Assembly: GCA_020026035.1 (NCBI GenBank)
Contig: JAHHRC010000061.1
Location: forward strand, 1 to 7,846
Length of the DNA: 7,846 bases
Direction: 5' to 3'
Source of the DNA: Erysipelotrichaceae bacterium
GTDB lineage: Bacteria; Bacillota_I; Bacilli_A; Erysipelotrichales; Erysipelotrichaceae
Positions 5,809 to 7,846 of the stretch are shown one piece after another. Positions within the stretch are counted from its first letter, which is position 1. Every line of letters begins with the position of its first letter. The notes beneath the pieces were generated by a model, which had not been told where the DNA came from, did not search any database, and was given only the letters and a program-made list of their open reading frames with translations. Made by a program: the position numbers and the translations under genes.

Positions 5809-7335
5809 TCAAACAAGTATTGTTGCAAGAACTAAGATACCAATCGTTGCCAATAGAATCATCAGTGCTAACTTACCAATAAACTTCCACCAAGTCGTTA
5901 AATCTACATGACCCAAGGCAAGTGCACCCATCACAATACCGGATGTCGGTGATAAAAGATTTAAGATCCCTGATGCGGATTGGAATGCAGTAATTACCAA
6001 ATGTTTGGAAACTCCTGCAAATTCTCCAAGTGGGGCCATAATACCAATGGTAGCTCCAGCTAGTCCCGAAGTCGATGGAATCAAGAATGACAGCGGTAAG
6101 TAGAATAGATAAGTAAGCGTAATAAACACACTCGAAGGTAAATTCGCTAGACTTTCTTCCCCAAAATGAAGAATCGTAGCGGTAATGAGTCCATCGTTCA
6201 TAATGACCTGAATTCCTCTTGCAATGGCACAAATCAAGGAAACCTTTAACAAGTCAGCAACTCCTTGCATAAAGACCTCAATGAATCGTTTTTCATCCAT
6301 CTTCGATACAAAGCCAACAAGAATCGCCATCATCAAGAATAACATCGTAATTTCTGGGAAGTACCAATCACCTAAGGCCAAACTATGACCAAAGATCGTA
6401 CCAATCACTGGTAAGCTTGTAAGGCTTGCATTGAGTTCTTCAAATATGGTCACATGGAAACTATCGGAGCTCCATGGTACTAACGCAATCACCATAATCA
6501 CAAAGGTAAAAGCAAAGATTCGTAATACTTTCTTCTGTACCTTTGTTAAATTCGTATCCGTCGCTTTCAGTTGGAAGAATTCTAAATTCTTTTCACGGTC
6601 TTGAAACACCAACGAAGCTGACGGATCTTTTTCCACTTTGCTTGCATAGCGATACACATACGGAATCGCAATTGCTAACATCACCACAAAGAAGACAATT
6701 CGTACTCCCATTCCTTCGGCAATTCCAATATTCGCAACATCACTTGCAACACCTGTAGAGAAGGGATTTACGGTTGATGCCAAACAACCAATCTGTGATC
6801 CAATCAGAATAATCGCAACGGCAGTAATCGTATCAAATCCAACCACTAACATCACCGGTATTAACAATGGATAAAAGGCCATTGTCTCTTCTGCCATTCC
6901 ATAGGTAGTACCACCTAAGGCAAATAGAATCATAAGAATTGGAATCAGTCGTTTCTCTTTTCCTTTGTGTTTTTTCACAACACTTGCAATCCCAATATCT
7001 AACGCACCGGTTTCACTCACAACACCTAAGAATCCACCAACCATCAGAATGAAGAAGGATACTTGAATTGCACCATTTGTATGCACTTGAATTTCTTCTC
7101 CATTGGATTGAACTAAGGTAGTGTCTTTTCCAAGCATGCCATACACCGGAGCCATCATGACTTCATATAAGCCTTGTTTATTCGGTTCTACTTCATGATA
7201 GGTACCAGAGATTAGATTGCCACTTTCGTTCTTCTCATATTGTCCAGCTGGAATGATCCAGGTCATTAACGCCATTAAGGCAATAATTAGAAACAAAATC
7301 GAGAAGGAAGAAGGCATTTGAAATTTCTTCTTCAT
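5809..7335 (-). CDS. yfcC: YfcC-family membrane transporter (DcuC/ArcD-like ion transporter superfamily)
   Basis: This 508-residue polytopic inner-membrane protein belongs to the YfcC group (COG1288), related to C4-dicarboxylate and arginine/ornithine carriers. The start M-K-K-K-F-x-M-P-S-S followed by a helix (about 11-30) ending in W-I-I-P-A-G-Q-Y is typical. I count roughly twelve hydrophobic segments, with two polar loops at about 31-88 and 232-268. Family motifs include G-T-T-Y-G-M-A-E-E-T (142-151), T-V-N-P-F-S-T-G (188-195), I-P-S-T-S-G (419-424) and L-L-S-P-T-S-G (460-466). The two P-S/T-T/S-G motifs are probably re-entrant substrate loops of the two inverted halves. The substrate is not known for most members; peptides, basic amino acids or carboxylates are possible. 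The start codon lies one base past the stop of the upstream opine dehydrogenase. Its GGGG ribosome site (7342-7345) is inside that gene, so translation is probably coupled and the substrate should relate to that enzyme. Confidence 0.92.
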   Translation of the reverse strand: MKKKFQMPSSFSILFLIIALMALMTWIIPAGQYEKNESGNLISGTYHEVEPNKQGLYEVMMAPVYGMLGKDTTLVQSNGEEIQVHTNGAIQVSFFILMVGGFLGVVSETGALDIGIASVVKKHKGKEKRLIPILMILFALGGTTYGMAEETMAFYPLLIPVMLVVGFDTITAVAIILIGSQIGCLASTVNPFSTGVASDVANIGIAEGMGVRIVFFVVMLAIAIPYVYRYASKVEKDPSASLVFQDREKNLEFFQLKATDTNLTKVQKKVLRIFAFTFVIMVIALVPWSSDSFHVTIFEELNASLTSLPVIGTIFGHSLALGDWYFPEITMLFLMMAILVGFVSKMDEKRFIEVFMQGVADLLKVSLICAIARGIQVIMNDGLITATILHFGEESLANLPSSVFITLTYLFYLPLSFLIPSTSGLAGATIGIMAPLGEFAGVSKHLVITAFQSASGILNLLSPTSGIVMGALALGHVDLTTWWKFIGKLALMILLATIGILVLATILV

Positions 7336-7336
7336 A

Positions 7337-7846
7337 TCATTCCCCTTGGTTCATAAGGAACGCTTTGACTTCTTCTTGGTTCAAGTTTCCAAGGCCCATC
7401 TTGGCAAGTGTACGACCTTCTTTAAAGTAATCCACACCATTGTAGGCACTTGCAATATGAATACAGGATTCCACAATTGGAACACGTAATCCACATAGTG
7501 TAGCTAGCTCGTAACAAGGCACTAATAAGTACGCTACATCTTCCGTAATATAACGTGACTTCGAAGAATTTGGCGCTTTGTTAATCTTGCCATGGGTAAC
7601 CGATGCACGATTAAATTCATACACGGTTTCATAATGACAAGCATATAGGCTATTCATCGCATCTAATTCTGTTCTTAAATGTAATCCTAACGCATTTCCA
7701 ACCGACAAACGTTCTAGATCCATCGCTGCAGCCGCATTGGCAGTTGCTGTACTACAACAATCTTTGTAGTAATTAAAATCTCCGTCAAAGTTTTCTAAGA
7801 TTCCCATGTTTAGGGTTGTTAGAAGTGGATGACCGCCAAAGTTGAT
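7337..7846 (-). CDS. NAD/NADP octopine/nopaline dehydrogenase-family protein, C-terminal part (cut by window edge)
   Basis: The visible 169 residues match the C-terminal catalytic domain of opine dehydrogenases (PF02317). These enzymes reversibly join an amino acid to a 2-oxo acid using NAD(P)H. The frame is open to the right edge, so the N-terminal Rossmann domain is outside and the ATG at 7807 is internal. The family signature near the visible start is N-F-G-G-H-P, then L-N-M-G-I-L-E. The His probably corresponds to the catalytic His of octopine dehydrogenase. Further on come R-Y-I-T-E-D-V-A-Y-L-L-V-P, then the A-x5-L-R-V-P helix, and D-Y-F-K-E-G-R-T-L-A-K-M-G-L, which closes the family domain. 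About 15 residues follow to a TGA at 7337-7339. The amino-acid and keto-acid partners cannot be read from the sequence. It forms an operon with the yfcC gene, separated by one base. Distinct from the staphylopine-type dehydrogenase (CntM) by motif. Confidence 0.85.
   Translation of the reverse strand: MNFGGHPLLTTLNMGILENFDGDFNYYKDCCSTATANAAAAMDLERLSVGNALGLHLRTELDAMNSLYACHYETVYEFNRASVTHGKINKAPNSSKSRYITEDVAYLLVPCYELATLCGLRVPIVESCIHIASAYNGVDYFKEGRTLAKMGLGNLNQEEVKAFLMNQGE

Noticed and set aside
5873..6232. A 119-codon minus-strand frame inside yfcC.
   Set aside because: It is an out-of-frame shadow with a high Cys, His and Tyr content and no ribosome site. The in-frame YfcC motifs run through it.
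7337..7807. The opine dehydrogenase-like gene as a complete 156-residue protein starting at 7807.
   Set aside because: The frame is open to the window edge and the extra residues (N-F-G-G-H-P) are part of the conserved family motif, so the ATG is internal.

Overview
The window looks like chromosome from a low-GC member of the Bacillota (Firmicutes). The signs are a Met-type T-box leader, strong Shine-Dalgarno sequences, SigA-type promoters and short oligo-U hairpin terminators. An Erysipelotrichia-like gut or oral anaerobe would fit, but that is inference from gene content and style. Six protein genes lie on the minus strand and two on the plus strand. There is no rRNA, tRNA, CRISPR array, insertion sequence or phage gene.

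Layout from left to right. (1) 1-370, minus: the N-terminus of a secreted or surface protein that runs off the left edge. (2) 582-2564, minus: metG, methionyl-tRNA synthetase, followed by its terminator. It is preceded by a T-box riboswitch (about 2581-2809) with an ATG specifier and a clear promoter, TTGCAA-17-TATAAT. (3) 2890-4923, minus: a two-gene operon of a Memo-AMMECR1 fusion protein and a TrmR-like tRNA-wobble O-methyltransferase, with its own promoter. (4) 5032-5379, plus: a divergently transcribed small DUF4234 membrane protein. (5) 5429-5743, plus: a CsoR-family metal-sensing repressor with a His-rich tail. It appears to be made from a leaderless mRNA. A hairpin terminator follows that may also serve the convergent neighbour. 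(6) 5809-7846, minus: an operon of an opine dehydrogenase-type enzyme (C-terminal part only, cut by the right edge) and a YfcC-family membrane transporter, with one base between them.

Two themes link the genes. MetG and TrmR both act on tRNA, and metG is controlled by uncharged tRNA-Met through the T-box. The opine dehydrogenase and YfcC are so tightly coupled that they probably form one pathway, making or breaking down an amino-acid conjugate and moving it or a part of it across the membrane. The metal sensor has no recognisable copper efflux gene beside it here. Its regulon may therefore be itself, the DUF4234 gene, or genes outside the window.

The most unusual points are the leaderless His-tailed CsoR, the opine dehydrogenase-YfcC operon, and the Memo-AMMECR1 fusion paired with a wobble-uridine methyltransferase. 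I see no multi-gene defence or mobile system.
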